Below are positions 28,867 to 40,179 of a stretch of DNA of 64,000 nt, in pieces. A program made the position numbers and the translations under genes. Within the stretch, counting starts at the first letter, position 1. Every line of letters starts with the position of its first letter. Below the pieces are notes generated by a model. It saw only the letters and a program-made list of their open reading frames with translations, was not told where the DNA came from and ran no database searches. The stretch spans positions 20,088,001 through 20,152,000 of the forward strand of contig JBHGNT010000009.1 of assembly GCA_043228905.1 (NCBI GenBank), written 5' to 3'. The stretch comes from Azolla caroliniana (lineage: Eukaryota > Polypodiophyta).

Positions 28867-31229
28867 TCACCCACCACAACAATCAACTTTGCATTTCTTC
28901 CCCTTTCCATACAATTTCCTTGCAGCATTACGCTTCTTCGTAGGCTCTTTGATAGAAACCTAATAAATTAGTAGTATACCAACATTTCAGAAATTAGAAG
29001 TGCAAACCCAATTAGCATTACCATTCACACAATCAGGGCATGCCGAGCTAGGAGATTTTGTTTCAAGCAACACATCTTCAACTATTCCAATGGCCTTCTC
29101 ATACATTCATCTTCATCATAAATTTCATCAAGTACCACTAAGGAACAACCGTGGATTTTGGAATTTGCAGCAGACTCTATACGTAGTATCGCGGGGCCTG
29201 GTTTGTCAATTACCTTCCCTGGTGTGGTGTTGCTAGATACTACAACATTCATATTATAAGCATACATATTATAAGAGTACATATTATGAGATATTGGTCC
29301 ACCTGGACATGCATATTTCATCTGGTAATGAACAATGTTCGTACTAAAAAGCCAAGACCTTCATGCCTATTTGTTCGGTCATGCAAAGCCTACGTCAAGT
29401 GGACTCAAAAAGTACAATGCAATTAACCAATGTTAGTACTAATACAAGTTATACAACTAAACATTTATGACCTTTAGTACTAAATAATCAATACTAAATC
29501 AATTGATCACTAAGGAATACAATGTAATTAGTATTGTTAATACTTAATAACATCTTAGGAGCTTAAAGGAATAGTACGGAACCACCTGGACATGCATATT
29601 TCATCTGGTAATGAACAATGTTAGTACTAAACAATCAAGACCAACATGCCTATTTGTTTGATCATGCAAAGCCTAAGTCAAGTGAATACAAAAAGTACAA
29701 TGCAATAAACAATGTTAGTACTAATACAAGTTATACAACTAAACATTTAAGACCTTTAATACGAAAATATTTGCACTAAATCAACTGATCATCCTGGATT
29801 ACAATGTAATCAGTAATGTTAGTACTAAATCATGAAAAAGGATCTTGAGGAAACAATACTCATATGTATAAGAACAGAACCAAAAGTAAAATTATAAAAT
29901 CATAGTATACAAATTGCCTAATGCCTAATCACATACCATAGGAGTGTACTTTCAAACCCCAAGCTAGGTACCACTCTACTCCAACTGTACTTTTACAGTC
30001 CAAACATATATTTTCTTTCTCGAAATGGTACTTAGCGCATAAAAATTGATATGTGTGCAAGCATGGTGTAATGATAGCATCCATAGACTCAAGCTTGAAT
30101 CCAAGGCCACAAAATAAACACCTTCAGTGACGAGACACAACATACATTATATTAGCACCAATGATATTTTATACCATAGAAGGTCAAAAAGGAGAAATAT
30201 AAACCATTACCGTGATATAGTAATGTTTGTAATTGTACTTTCCATGCAAGTGGGGTGCTCAACTACGTCTAGACAGAGAGTATCTAAACCTTTTTCTTTT
30301 AGACCATTCATCAAACATGTTAGGTTCTCTTAATGCAGCTTTAAGGCTGATAATTTCTCATCAATTTTAGAATGAGAAAACCGCATGTCTCTAGATATTT
30401 CTTCTGTGCTTCCAGATGAGTACCCATAGTTGTGAGCTCCTTCTTCAACTCCTTTTTTAACACATCGCTTTCAGAATTTTGGATTGTTGATGCAATCCAT
30501 TCGTATGTATTCGACAGAGATGTGAATTGTTTCTCTGCTACCATCTCACTAGATGAAACTTCTTCCAAATCGGCCAACAGTGCTTGCATTTTTGTTTGCA
30601 TGGAAGCTATACAGCGCAACAATCTCTTTTCATGTTTTTCTGTCAGTGTCACTTTCTGTTTTGCAATTTGTTGAGTCAACATAGATATCCGAGTTTGCAA
30701 TTTCAATATGAGAGGTACCCTCAGACTTCATGGTAGTGTTGGTACTTGAGGACCTTCTATAATGTGATGATCGATGATGAGCAAAATCTTCCCAATCAAC
30801 TTCAATGCCACCATGTAGTTCACATGCAAATGCACGTGCAAAGATAGATCCTACCTCATTGTTTAGGATATGTTTCGTATCATAAACTTGTTCATATCGT
30901 GACTTTAGTTCAGTGATATAATCCTTCTTCAATTGAGTGAGGTGGAAACCTCTCCTTGTCTTGGGTTGTGATGAGCCCCAAGTTTTCATCATCTACATGT
31001 CTAGGTCTTCATAAGTGTCAAGTCGTGCAAGAAGGAAATAACCCCATCCTAATTTTGCACCTCGATGGATGTTTGTGTGAATCTTCTTGCCCTGAGTTGT
31101 TGAAAACTTTGACCTCCCTCTGGTGGGGGTCATCTTACTTTCTTTGATGGGGTTCCCTTTTCTTTCCTTGCATGGTGTGTTGACATTTTCTTTGACCATT
31201 TTCTTCTTCATGGGTGTCTTTCTTGTCAT
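28867..31229 (-). pseudogene. FARAF / coiled-coil / RING gene of element B
   Basis: Reading the minus strand: a basic N-terminus (31229-31000, 'KGNPIKESKMTPTRGRSKF'), 'LGWGYFLLARLDTYEDLD', then 'DYITELKSRYEQVYDTKHIL' and 'GSIFARAFACELHGG' (about 30890-30800), a long Lys/Glu-rich coiled coil (30706-30341), and a RING exon 30121-29937 with clear splice sites. The RING exon has CLFCG, PCLHTYQFLC and ICLDC in C-x2-C, C-x-H-x5-C, C-x2-C order. Downstream exons include 'ESAANSKIHGCSLVVLDEIY' (29210-29120), and the last one ends 'ARKLYGKGKKCKVDCCGG' with TGA at 28867-28869. The order FARAF, coil, RING equals that of element A, but this copy keeps the full RING ligand set. Stops separate some blocks; whether any transcript is intact cannot be told. 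Confidence 0.55.
29320..29880. repeat. TTAGTACTAA-containing repeat cluster (element B)
   Basis: The palindrome TTAGTACTAA or close variants occur repeatedly within 'aacaatgttagtactaa' contexts. Two longer direct copies begin 'acctggacatgcatatttcatctg' (about 29302 and 29583). It occupies an intron of the FARAF/RING gene of element B, as the TAGCTAATTAGCTA array does in element A. Confidence 0.7.
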
Positions 31230-31339
31230 TAGAATCTTGTCTCTCTTCTTCGCCTCACATGCACAACAATAGTAAATAACAGTAAATCATGCACAACAAT
31301 AGTAAACAATATTAAATAATATACAATTCAAGGAGATGT

Positions 31340-31975
31340 CGGATATGAAACATAATGTTAACTCCCAATACACAACATATACACATGCATCATAACAGTT
31401 CTAAATCAGGTACGAAAACAAGAATAATAAGGACGACAAGAACAACAAAAACAAAAAAAAGGACAAGAACAAGTACAAGATCAAGATCATTTAACAAGAA
31501 CCCTCTTTCAATATATCAACATGTACAAAATTCAAGAACCCTAAATGACAATAACACATAATCAAATATACAGTAGAACATGTACCAAATGTCATTAGGG
31601 TTGGGGCTATACAAAATTCAAGCACCTATAGAAAATGACATAAGCTTGTTGACCGACTCTCAAATTCAAGCATATGCATGTACAAAACTCTCAAATGATC
31701 AAGGGAGAACAACAACAACAAAACCCTAAACGATAATAACAGAGAGAATCAAACATACAGATAAACATGTCCCAAACATCGTTATGGTTGCAGATGTACA
31801 AAATTCAAGCACCTATAGAAAATGACATAAGCATGTACAAGACTGTCAAATTCAAGCATATGCATTTACAAAGCACTCAAATGATCAAGGGAGAACAACA
31901 ACAACAACAACAACCAAACCCTAAATGACAAAAGCAGATAGAATCAAACATACAATAGAACATGTACCAGGTAGA
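31340..31975. repeat. Direct duplication upstream of the element B gene
   Basis: 'aattcaagcacctatagaaa' with following ~110 bp occurs at about 31615 and 31801, in a CAA/ACA-rich context with 'ccctaaa(c/t)ga'. There is no convincing gene from 31230 to 33216 other than this. A CT/GA-rich stretch lies at 32281-32345. Confidence 0.6.
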
Positions 31976-32279
31976 GGGAACACGACCAACAGAGCAGAGA
32001 CCGATGCGAAGGGGACATGGTGAGCAGACCACACTTCAGAGAACGCCTAAGAGAGAGAACGCAACCAATAGAGGAAAGCTCGATGCAACGAGGACATAGT
32101 ACAACACTTGAGAGAGGGAGGACGCGACGAGGACACAATTGAACACCTGATGTCGATGCAGAAAGGACTCGGTAGGACACCTAAGTGTATTGTTGTTGCA
32201 AAGAGGACACAATGAGCAAGGAATGCTTGGAGTTTGCAGGGTGAGCAGAGAACATGGAGAAACCTGTGCAGATGTTGGA

Positions 32280-32280
<1 letters not shown>

Positions 32281-32311
<31 letters not shown>

Positions 32312-32345
32312 AGGGAGGGGGAGGGAGGGAGGGAGGGAGAGGGGT
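32281..32345. repeat. GA/GGGA microsatellite
   Basis: A run of gagaga followed by gggagggaggga. The open frame across it (about 32190-32456) is only a consequence of the simple repeat. Confidence 0.9.
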
Positions 32346-33216
32346 ACGAACGTAGTGAATGTTATAACAAGTAGAAGGGGGAAGGAAAGAGTGACAAAGA
32401 GAGGAGGTATAAACCTAGGGAATCATCGAGTGTACACAGAGAGAGAGAGAGGCTAACTAATAGTTCGAGATAAACAGGCTTCGATCTAAGAGAGATAGAG
32501 AGACAAAGTGGAAGAGAGACAGACTGACTATCTTCATGATTGACTGACTACTTGAGATCTTATATAGTTAAGACCTCCTTACAACATTACCTAGCTTAAA
32601 GTTTCCATTTGAAAGGATAAACTATAAATATTAAAGCCTAAAAACAGTTCTGAAATAACCTACACCATAAATAATAACTCTGATAAACACTAGAGAACTT
32701 ATGCTATAGAAATGTAAGAGTAATACCGAGTGAAGGAGAAGACATGCTTAGGGAAGGAGAAGACATACCGAGGGAAGGAGACGACATACCGACGGAAGGA
32801 GAAGAAATACCGACGGAAGGCGAAGATGGGGAAGATGTGTGACACAAAGAACAACCAAATCTTGGGGACATTCGCATGCTGCGAATACTTGAGATGCAAA
32901 GAACGACAAAACGGTGAATCTGATATGGGCTCGATTGGAAGGAGGAAGAGGAGACGCCAAAATGGTGAGAAGCGCCAAATTCAATTAATGTGGCATGCTA
33001 AATAAAAAGTGAGGGGGAAATAGCCCCAAATCAGTCCTAACTCCTAAATACGCAGCAACTATCTCCCCCCATTAAATGCAACGTGTACTACCCCCATCCC
33101 ACTCCCTAAAAAGATTATAAATTTTTCCAATTTTTTTAAAAACTTTTTTATAATTACTTAGTACTAACAATATTAATAGTACTCGTGTGTTTTTTTTGCC
33201 AAAAACAGTACTTTTT

Positions 33217-33242
33217 TGGTACACCATAGCATGCTTTGACCC
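33217..33242 (-). repeat. Right terminal repeat of element B
   Basis: The reverse complement reads GGGTCAAAGCATGCTATGG. Thirteen terminal positions fit GGGTNAAAGCATR, the consensus from element A's two ends. The next four bases outside (ctat) would be the target duplication, but the left partner is lost. Confidence 0.6.
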
Positions 33243-33700
33243 CTATGCTTGAAGGTTTTACCGATTCGGACATGTAGGGGCATACAAACTCCAGCCGATC
33301 TACATCAGGGTACGTGATGACCTATGTAGGGGGAGCAGTGTCGTGGCAATCACGACTGCATAAGTCAGTGGCCTTGTCAACCACAGAGGCAGAGTACATG
33401 GTAGCGGTAGAGGCCGGCAAAGAGCTAATCTGGATGAGAAATTTTCCCAGTGAGTTGGGGATGAAGCAAAGGGAGTTCTTGCTTCATTGTGACAACCAGA
33501 GTGTCATACATCTAGCCAAGAATGTTGCGTACCACTCCCGAACCAAACGTATACAAAGGAGATATCATTGGTTACAAGAGAAAGTGGAGGAAGGAGAGTT
33601 ACACTTGTGAAGATCCATACTGATGACAATGGATCCGACATGTTGACAAAAGACCTACCGATGGACAGAGGAAGAGTCTGTCGACAGAGGACAAGAATAA
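33243..33700 (+). pseudogene. Copia RNase H fragment (copy 5), cut by element B
   Basis: The plus strand begins mid-domain with 'MLEGFTDSDM', then 'STSGYVMTYVGGAVSWQSRL', 'VALSTTEAEYMVAVEAGKEL', 'HCDNQSVIHLAKNVAYHSRT' and ends 'DDNGSDMLTKDLPMDRG'. These are RNase H and tail motifs of Ty1/Copia. Stops (for example after SDM) show decay. A purine-rich tract 'gtgaagggggag' at about 33720-33731 and an LTR start TGTTAGGAAT at 33734 follow. The upstream part should lie left of element B's lost end. Confidence 0.85.
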
Positions 33701-33733
33701 CGGACCGCGCCCCACTAGAGTGAAGGGGGAGTT

Positions 33734-34078
33734 TGTTAGGAATATGTCCCTCCAATGGGAGAAGCTGACAATCGAAGACAGGATGTCGTCTAACTTGATG
33801 AAGCATGATTGAGGCAGAACTTGTGAAACGAAATCTCATTCCGAGCGTCTACAATCATAGGGGTAAAGTGTTGCCGACTGGCTTACTTCAAGGGTGAGTT
33901 AGAACAGTGGAGTGCAGATTTCTTCAAGTGTCTCTCTTCATTGAGAATGATCTTGTAGAGAGTTTCCAAGCGAGGGATACAAGAAATGATCTTTAGAGTG
34001 CACAAAGGAAGAGTTGTTCATGAGAACAAAGTAGACGGCAACGGTCGGATCAAAGAAATGTCATGCTCTGATACTAGA
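33734..34078 (+). mobile_element. Start of 3' LTR of copy 5 and leader of the next element
   Basis: TGTTAGGAATATGTCCC at 33734 follows the polypurine tract and is an LTR start. The right portion of this interval (to 34078) ends with 'gctctgatacta' (34065-34076), a degenerate primer-binding site belonging to the minus-strand LTR at 34079. The junction between the two is not resolved. Confidence 0.55.
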
Positions 34079-34450
34079 TGTTGGAGGCGGCCATAAGATG
34101 CAGAACAATCTCAGCACTCTTCTTGTAGAAGATCTTCAACAAGTATAAGATAAACCAATCAATAGCAGCATGCAACTAAATCGGAAGACAAATCTAATCA
34201 TCTGAAATCAAGAGAGAGAGCGCAAGCAACCTAAGCACAAAACAGTGTAATTGTATTATTCAAGCGCAAAGTTACAAAACGAATGGTAGCAATAACCAAG
34301 ATGAACAATAACCTTCCAAACTAGGTCACAAGGCCCGTTATATACTAATTGGGCTAGGGTAACTGCCTTTGACATATTTACAAGATTGTCCTAAATCTAG
34401 TTTGTGCAAGGGACAATGTGAATACGGCCATTATATACCCATATTCGACA
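34079..34450 (-). mobile_element. LTR, family of 3073-3447
   Basis: It starts TGTTGGAGGCGGCC and ends ...ATTCGACA, with a degenerate initiator-Met primer-binding site beside it (34065-34076), so it is a 5' LTR of a minus-strand element whose body is gone. Confidence 0.75.
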
Positions 34451-34669
34451 GTGCCTTCTTTTGGATTGGAATTGGTCCCTGTGGTGAGTGCCAACTGAGA
34501 TTGGGACCACTTAGGGACAATAACACATAGCCCTTTTCTAAATACTCACAAGTATTTACACAATTACACTTCTTAGACATGTGTACTTTGTTTTGTCACA
34601 TGTTCTATAGCGAGGCAACCAGACACACACATTCATACATATTTTCATTAATACATACACATTACCTTA

Positions 34670-34760
34670 AACATTCGTATATTTACATACACACACACTA
34701 TCATTCATATCTCAACACACACACACACAATCATTGATAAACACATACATACATATAATT
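34670..34760. repeat. CA-rich microsatellite
   Basis: Runs of acacac and acatac repeats. No gene is seen in 34451-34980. Confidence 0.8.
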
Positions 34761-34989
34761 AAAAAACACACTCACTCACTTAGACACGTTAACTCGAAAG
34801 TTGAAAATTAAGTGTCCATGAGCACTTCCACATTGATGACATGACAAATCCCATCCTCTCTAGTTCAAGTCCCTTAGAGTGATGGCGCTCATGTTCCACA
34901 TGCATGCACATAATCTCATGAAGTCTTTAGTCAATCCGACGTGAAACAAGTGGCATGGGAGGATGAAGACTTTGCATCAATAATGGTAA

Positions 34990-35480
34990 GGATGATTATA
35001 TAGATGACGAGGGAATGGGAAGAGATGAACATTGCACAATGCATGGTCAAAAGACTAGTTCATACTTCTGGATGATTTGAAGGGAAAAACGTTTAGAAAT
35101 GTTTTTAAATAGATACAACAATGAGATGCCTCAAGAAGGTGCGAACGATTCAACCAAATTAAAGTGCTTCACTTGAGTTAGTTCTACAGATAGATATTGT
35201 AAAGCTTCAACAAGCCCATACAACATGAGGTTCCTTTCAAACGGCATTGCTAAAAGAGTTCAAAGACGATTATGTGACTAGAGTGAGAGTGGCAATGAGT
35301 TTGACCAATGGGTAACATTATCGAAGAAATCCTACAAGTTTGTTATGGTGGCATTCTTTGATTTGAGAGCCATTTTGCACAACTTTCAGAGTGAGATAAA
35401 ATATTGGTGGGGGTGAATAAAGTGCTAATGTTCTTGAAGTCTTTCAACCATGACGAAAGGATAAGAATTGGAATTATTTT
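34990..35480 (+). pseudogene. Decayed Gypsy gag related to the gag-only element
   Basis: The plus strand, with stops and frame changes, reads 'VKRLVHTSG', 'FEGKNV', then 'GNEFDQWVTLSKKSYKFVMV' and 'GVNKVLMFLKSFNHDERIRI'. These parallel 'VKRLVQRNGQFNGNDV', 'RREFDEWVASEKTHRSATQA' and 'EDKVLMFVKSIDRKERMDI' of 21785-20496. No LTRs were identified. Confidence 0.6.
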
Positions 35481-35519
35481 AATATCCATTTCTAGTAAAC
35501 TTATAGTTTGATATGAATT

Positions 35520-36330
35520 GCAAAATCTAATAGCATACTTCCCTTTCACGATGTTCAAACATCCTAGCATACTTCCTAAACACTTCCCTTCGATCCTTGC
35601 CAAATCTAATAGTATGAAGCATTGTACTTAACTTTTCCATTGCGGGTGAGATAACCTCTAATGTTGACTTGATGTCCAACTGAAACGTATGCACCATACA
35701 CCTTAACATATGTGAGGGAGTCAAAATTGCCATACCATGTTCGTTTTGTAACAGCATACTCAACTCCTTTGCAACCATTTGTGCATTAGTAGCTCCATCA
35801 AAAATTGTAGCTACTAATCCACTAGAAATATCAAAAGATCAAACTCGACGATAGACCACATGTGCACAATGTTTCCTTGATCCAACACCTAGAAATACAT
35901 GTGCAAAATCCAATAGTATTGACCTTGACCTTGTTGTCTCATGACATAAATAATGAAGTGCCACTGAGTGTAAGCCTTTTAGACTATTATTTGACCAACC
36001 GTCAAAAGTTACAAAAAATCTTGAATGACTTTTAGATAGTAAATCTATCACTTGATGGCACAACACCAGATATGTTTCTAAGATAGAGCATTTCATTGTT
36101 CATCTCGCTTTCACGTGATATCCAGCTACAAGTTGTTATATGAACTCCTTAAATTTAGATGATTCCACACGTGCATGGGCAATGTTCCCTTCACAATATA
36201 CTTCGTGATGGAATAGTCAATTTTCTTCTCTAAAGCACAAGATACTTTAATAGACTGAATAGGAAGATTGAATGGATTGTAAAATACTTTATTTTTGGTC
36301 TAGATCACATATGAAACAATGCTTTTCTAC
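35520..36330 (-). pseudogene. hAT-type transposase remnant
   Basis: Minus-strand blocks: 'GNIAHARVESSKFKEFI' (about 36185-36135), 'SHSRFFVTFDGWSNNSLKGL' (about 36030, the first acidic DDE/D region of plant hAT proteins), 'ATNAQMVAKELSMLLQNEHG' and 'HMLRCMVHTFQLDIKSTLEV' (35778-35600, equivalent to the CaaHxLnL motif). Stops break it. The C-terminal dimerisation domain is not seen and no TIRs or target duplication were found. Confidence 0.65.
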
Positions 36331-36339
36331 TAATTTTTC

Positions 36340-37271
36340 TTTTATAGTACCTATGATGTTGTAGAATACCAACAAACATGAAAATGTGTGCCATTATCCA
36401 TAAACAATATGATATGATCATTCGTCCATCATGTTCTTTGTCGTTTTCTTGATATGCTTGTTGGCACATGCCCAACATTAATTATAGAAGGTGAGTCCAT
36501 CGGTGCATAAGTTTGAGATGATGATTCCATTTAATGTTGATCCCATAAGAACAATATCACTTGTAATGAGCGTAGTAGAAGAAGGTCATAAATTCGTGTG
36601 AAAATAACCTCATTATTAGAGCTACCTAATAAGAACGCACATGAACACCATTAGATGTTTATCAAACTAGGATTTAGCTAGCCATATGGCATAACACAAC
36701 CAAATTTCATTCATCATGCAACCATCATATCCATAGTTAAAACATGACATAATTTTCAATTTTGGTCATTTTGGCTTGGTTTCAACCACCATATCCATAG
36801 GATTTCCATGCAGAATTTGGTAGATCAAATGCAAAAACTAGAGAATATTTTTCACAATCATAGATGCTACGCATTCAACGATGTAATGTGTTTCTAAGAT
36901 TATTCCTATATATGGATTTTCAAAACAATGTTTGTGTAATTTTTAAAGTTGTACGGATTGACAAAATTCTTATGTGTTTCATGCTTGAGTCCAATTTTGA
37001 TGGGTTAGAATCTAAATTAAAATACCATATCAACAGATTTAGTAAAATATTGTCACAAATGTACATAGACACAGACAATGTTATTGTTAGACGTGAGAAA
37101 GGTAATGTGAGGTTGCATCTATGTTAAGTTGTTTGGTGAAATATAATGAAAAAATGTATTATTTTTCATGCCATCGTCACACTTTGAAAGATCAATAGTA
37201 AATACCACATCAACATAGACAATAAGATTGAGTCATAGCACATAGACATAACAATTGTCACTCATAGATAA
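36340..37271. other. No gene seen
   Basis: A/T-rich sequence without recognisable coding blocks. The open frame at 36864-37127 on the plus strand has no features I can interpret. Confidence 0.5.
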
Positions 37272-37710
37272 TGTCACGGACACACCAAGCACGGACTAGG
37301 ACGGAGCACAGATGATGGGGCTACGGGCGACGGATGAACTTGGAGCTAGATGTGACGAGGCTAGGAACTCTAGATGTTGTGAGCGACATGAGACCATGAA
37401 GACAGAAATAAAGATCAAGGAGACAAAGATGAGGCGAAACGAGAATGCTAGATTGATGTGTCAATGACTGGTGTTGAATCCCCTTCAAAGGGACCAAGGA
37501 TGTTACAAGTATTTATACAATTTCCGAGATTAAATATCTCTAGAATATACTCGAGAATATACTCGTCAGAATATACCACAGAATAATTCTAGAATATTCT
37601 CGAATGTACTATACAATAGACTCTACAATATATACACATTCACAATCGAATGTGGACAGCTCACAAGAGTTTCCATATGGTTAACGTAACACAATGTATT
37701 GTGTGTGTTA
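37272..37710. mobile_element. LTR-like sequence starting TGTCACGGACACACC
   Basis: It shares its first ~220 bp with the inverted ends of 27349-28552 ('gacggagcac', 'gaggcgaaacgagaat', 'agattgatgtgtc'). It continues with 'tatttatac' and a run of 'agaatata' repeats. The outer end is not determined. Confidence 0.55.
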
Positions 37711-37859
37711 AAAGTCAAAGGTTTGAGTTTAGAATGTTCTTACGTCGCCTTCCCAAACGGGTTGTTGGCTTAAGGGGATACTGTTGATGAAAATCTTAGA
37801 CCACCTCCAAAGTATTTTGTAAATCCTAGACAAGGAGTAACCCTTCCAGAAGCCAAGGT

Positions 37860-38535
37860 ATTGAACACCAACAAGCATGAGCAACCATGTACAGTCCTCA
37901 CAGGGAGCACGAAAACCAACGGCATGTCGACCATGTCGGTCCTCGCCGAGAGACCATGTCGGTCCTCGCCGAGAGTTGGAACATAAACACCAACGGGCGT
38001 GATCGACCATGCGGCCCTCACCTAGCGACGCTCACCTAGAACTGGTACACGAACGAACGTGAGAGACCATGCGACCCTCATCAAGAACTGAATACGAACG
38101 GGTGTGAGCGACCATGTGACCCTCACCAAGAACTAGAACACGAATGGACGTGAGCGACCATGTGTGGCCCTCATCGGGAACTAGAACGTGAGCGACCATG
38201 TGCAGTCCTCATCGAAAACACAAACGAGCGTGAGCGACAACGCGGTCCTCACCGAGAACTAGAATACAAATGGACGTGAGCGATCTTGCGGCCCTCACCA
38301 AGAACTCAACACGAACGAACGTGAGCGACCATGCGGCCCTCCCCGAGAACTGAACATGAACAAGCATGAGTGACCATGTGGCCCTCACCAAGAACTGAAC
38401 ATGAACAGGCATAAGCAACCATGCGGCCCTCACCGAGAACTGGAACACGAACAAGCAGGAGCGACCATGTGGCCCTCACCGAGAATTGAACACGAACGGA
38501 TGTGAGTGACCATGCGGCCCTCATCGAGAACTTGA
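37860..38535. repeat. Minisatellite (~55-60 bp unit)
   Basis: About ten or eleven units carry 'gaacacgaacgagcgtgagcg' and 'accatgcggccctcaccgag' with substitutions and small indels. Minus-strand frames through it read 'VRAAWSL' and 'GEGRMVAHACSC' repeats purely because of the repeat. It directly abuts the coding-like segment 38540-38770. Confidence 0.9.
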
Positions 38536-38539
38536 ACTT

Positions 38540-38770
38540 GCTCCGCACCCTCTCCTGTGGTACCGTCGTCCCATCCCTCAGGCTCCACATGGGCCACGTT
38601 TGTCTCGTCCAAAAGGCCAACTAGCTTTGAATCTCCAGAATCCGTCTGCCTGCCGAATCTCTCCTCTTCCTCGATCTTCGCCTTCAGCGCCTCATACGCT
38701 TCTCGAACCAAGGCTTCGACGTCGAACTTCGTCAATCCATCTCGCTGCCCACCCACTTCCTGATGTGATG
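38540..38770 (-). other. Coding-like exon of unknown gene
   Basis: The minus strand is open with protein-like composition: 'SHQEVGGQRDGLTKFDVEAL', 'VREAYEALKAKIEEEERFGR', then 'DSKLVGLLDETNVAHVEPEG'. G+C content and the alternating hydrophobic/charged pattern differ from the surroundings. It runs into the minisatellite on its 3' side and a GT/GC dinucleotide run (38768-38801) on its 5' side. It may be an exon captured by a repeat or a gag fragment. I do not recognise it. Confidence 0.35.
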
Positions 38771-38801
38771 GCGCGCACGCGCGTGTGTGTGTGTGTGTGT
38801 A

Positions 38802-39860
38802 CAATGGAATGATTGAGCATTTAGTGATGTTTAAATGTATGTGCATGTGTATGTGCACATATGTTTATATATGTGTGAAGTGCTTTATCAAGACCTGTGG
38901 GTGATTCAAGTATTAGGCCTAAACACTTCACATCATCTCCATCATAGAGCTCAATAAAAAGTTGGGAGCTCGTGAGTTGTTAGTTCTAGTGAACACCTTC
39001 AAAGATTGAAATCAAGCATTTACACAATTGTGAGCACACAAAGGTTGAAAGCTTGAGGGTTGAGCTCGAGTGCTCAAAACAATCACATACACTCAGCTTT
39101 AGGACTTGGCATATTCCCTTTGTGAATCGAGGTTGAGTGTTCAAACAATCATGAACACTCAAGGATTGAAAACTTGAGGGTCGTGTCTTCTAGGTATATT
39201 TGAGTGTTCACGCTCATTTCCCATCTTCCATGCACGACATACAGATTTTGTTCCCATACTCCCCTCTCCCTTTACATGTGAATGCCACCTGATTGGTGGG
39301 AGGCCGAGTTTTTGAGAACTCGGTCTGATAGGATCAACTTTCATCATTTGCACAATTTTCTTTGCTAGTAACTTTCCCATGAGACTCCAATTGGCCAGCT
39401 TGTAATTATGCCCTATTTCCTACAACATTCTTTACATGACTATAAATAAACAACGAAGTGCATTGCCTCCTACGAACTTACACAATTTTATATCTAGAAG
39501 AACTATGATTATCTTTGCATGCTCTCAAATCACATGAGACCTAATAGAAATTTTATCCAAATGAACATAACTTATTACAAGAAATTGCAAGAAAGCACAA
39601 TAATCCTAGAAGGTCTATTACAGATACAATTGAAGGGCTATTACTCAAACACACACGCGCACGCAAAAAAAGCTTAGAGACCTATGCACACATAAATATA
39701 CAGATATTTGTACGAAACTGCAAGACACACAAAGGTTCAATGGCAGACTGAATTAAACATTCCTAGGGAATTGACGTTTATATAATGGCCGTCATTTGAG
39801 GGGAATATCGTAAGTGATAACTCCAAAATCAAACCCATCTTCCCTAGTTCAAGTCCTTGG
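38802..39860. other. No gene seen; repetitive 'gttgagtgttcaaacaatca' motifs
   Basis: Several direct copies of 'gttgaaagcttgagggtt' and 'tgagtgttcaaacaatcatgaacactca' lie at 38990-39190. The frame on the minus strand at 39380-39159 has no recognised domain. Confidence 0.4.
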
Positions 39861-39869
39861 TGATCTAAC

Positions 39870-40030
39870 TCACTTTTCAAAGTTTTGCAAGCTCACCAAT
39901 ATTTTGGTGTATGAGCAACATATCATCCACATACATGATGAGATAGACAGTGCCTCTTTAGAGCATAGACAATGGTCCTCGTCACTTTGAAAAACCTAAA
40001 CAATTGCATGAAATCAATATAATCCTAGGA
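39870..40030 (-). pseudogene. Copia RT fragment
   Basis: Minus-strand pieces 'KSDEDHCL'-like and the degraded 'YVDDML' region (from 'agcaacatatcatccacatacatgatgag') correspond to the RT of Copia copy 2 (5191-5080). Frames shift within a few codons. It is an isolated fragment. Confidence 0.6.
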
Positions 40031-40179
40031 GGTTTATTACAAGATGTTGGTAAGCAAGTAATCCAATTTATGTAACAACATAAACCTCAACAAGATCTAA
40101 ACGGTCCAATTTCTTCTTGGTGAGACTCCAGGCATCGATTTCCTATCATGTAAGAGTATGAGGTAATAGTTAGTCTCAA

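Larger units (their letters stand above)
25110..33242. mobile_element. Element B: left-truncated relative of element A
   Basis: The right end is a terminal repeat whose reverse complement starts GGGTCAAAGCATGC (33242 backwards), agreeing with element A termini (GGGTGAAAGCATG, GGGTAAAAGCATA). Immediately outside, a Copia RNase H frame begins mid-domain (CTATGCTTGAAGG), as expected for an insertion. Gene order and strands match element A: + strand transposase C-terminus (25190-25579), - strand acidic/basic-tail gene (27130-26442), - strand FARAF/RING gene (31229-28867). The left terminus, most of the transposase and the HAD-like gene are absent; the exact left junction (25085-25190) is unresolved. 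Its recurring palindrome is TTAGTACTAA. The element carries its own nested insertion (27349-28552). Confidence 0.65.

Noticed and set aside
32190-32456. Gly/Arg/Glu-rich frame
   Set aside because: It is translation of a GA/GGGA simple repeat.
37729-38620. Several minus-strand frames of 80-104 codons
   Set aside because: They are produced by the minisatellite, whose unit happens to lack stops in some frames.
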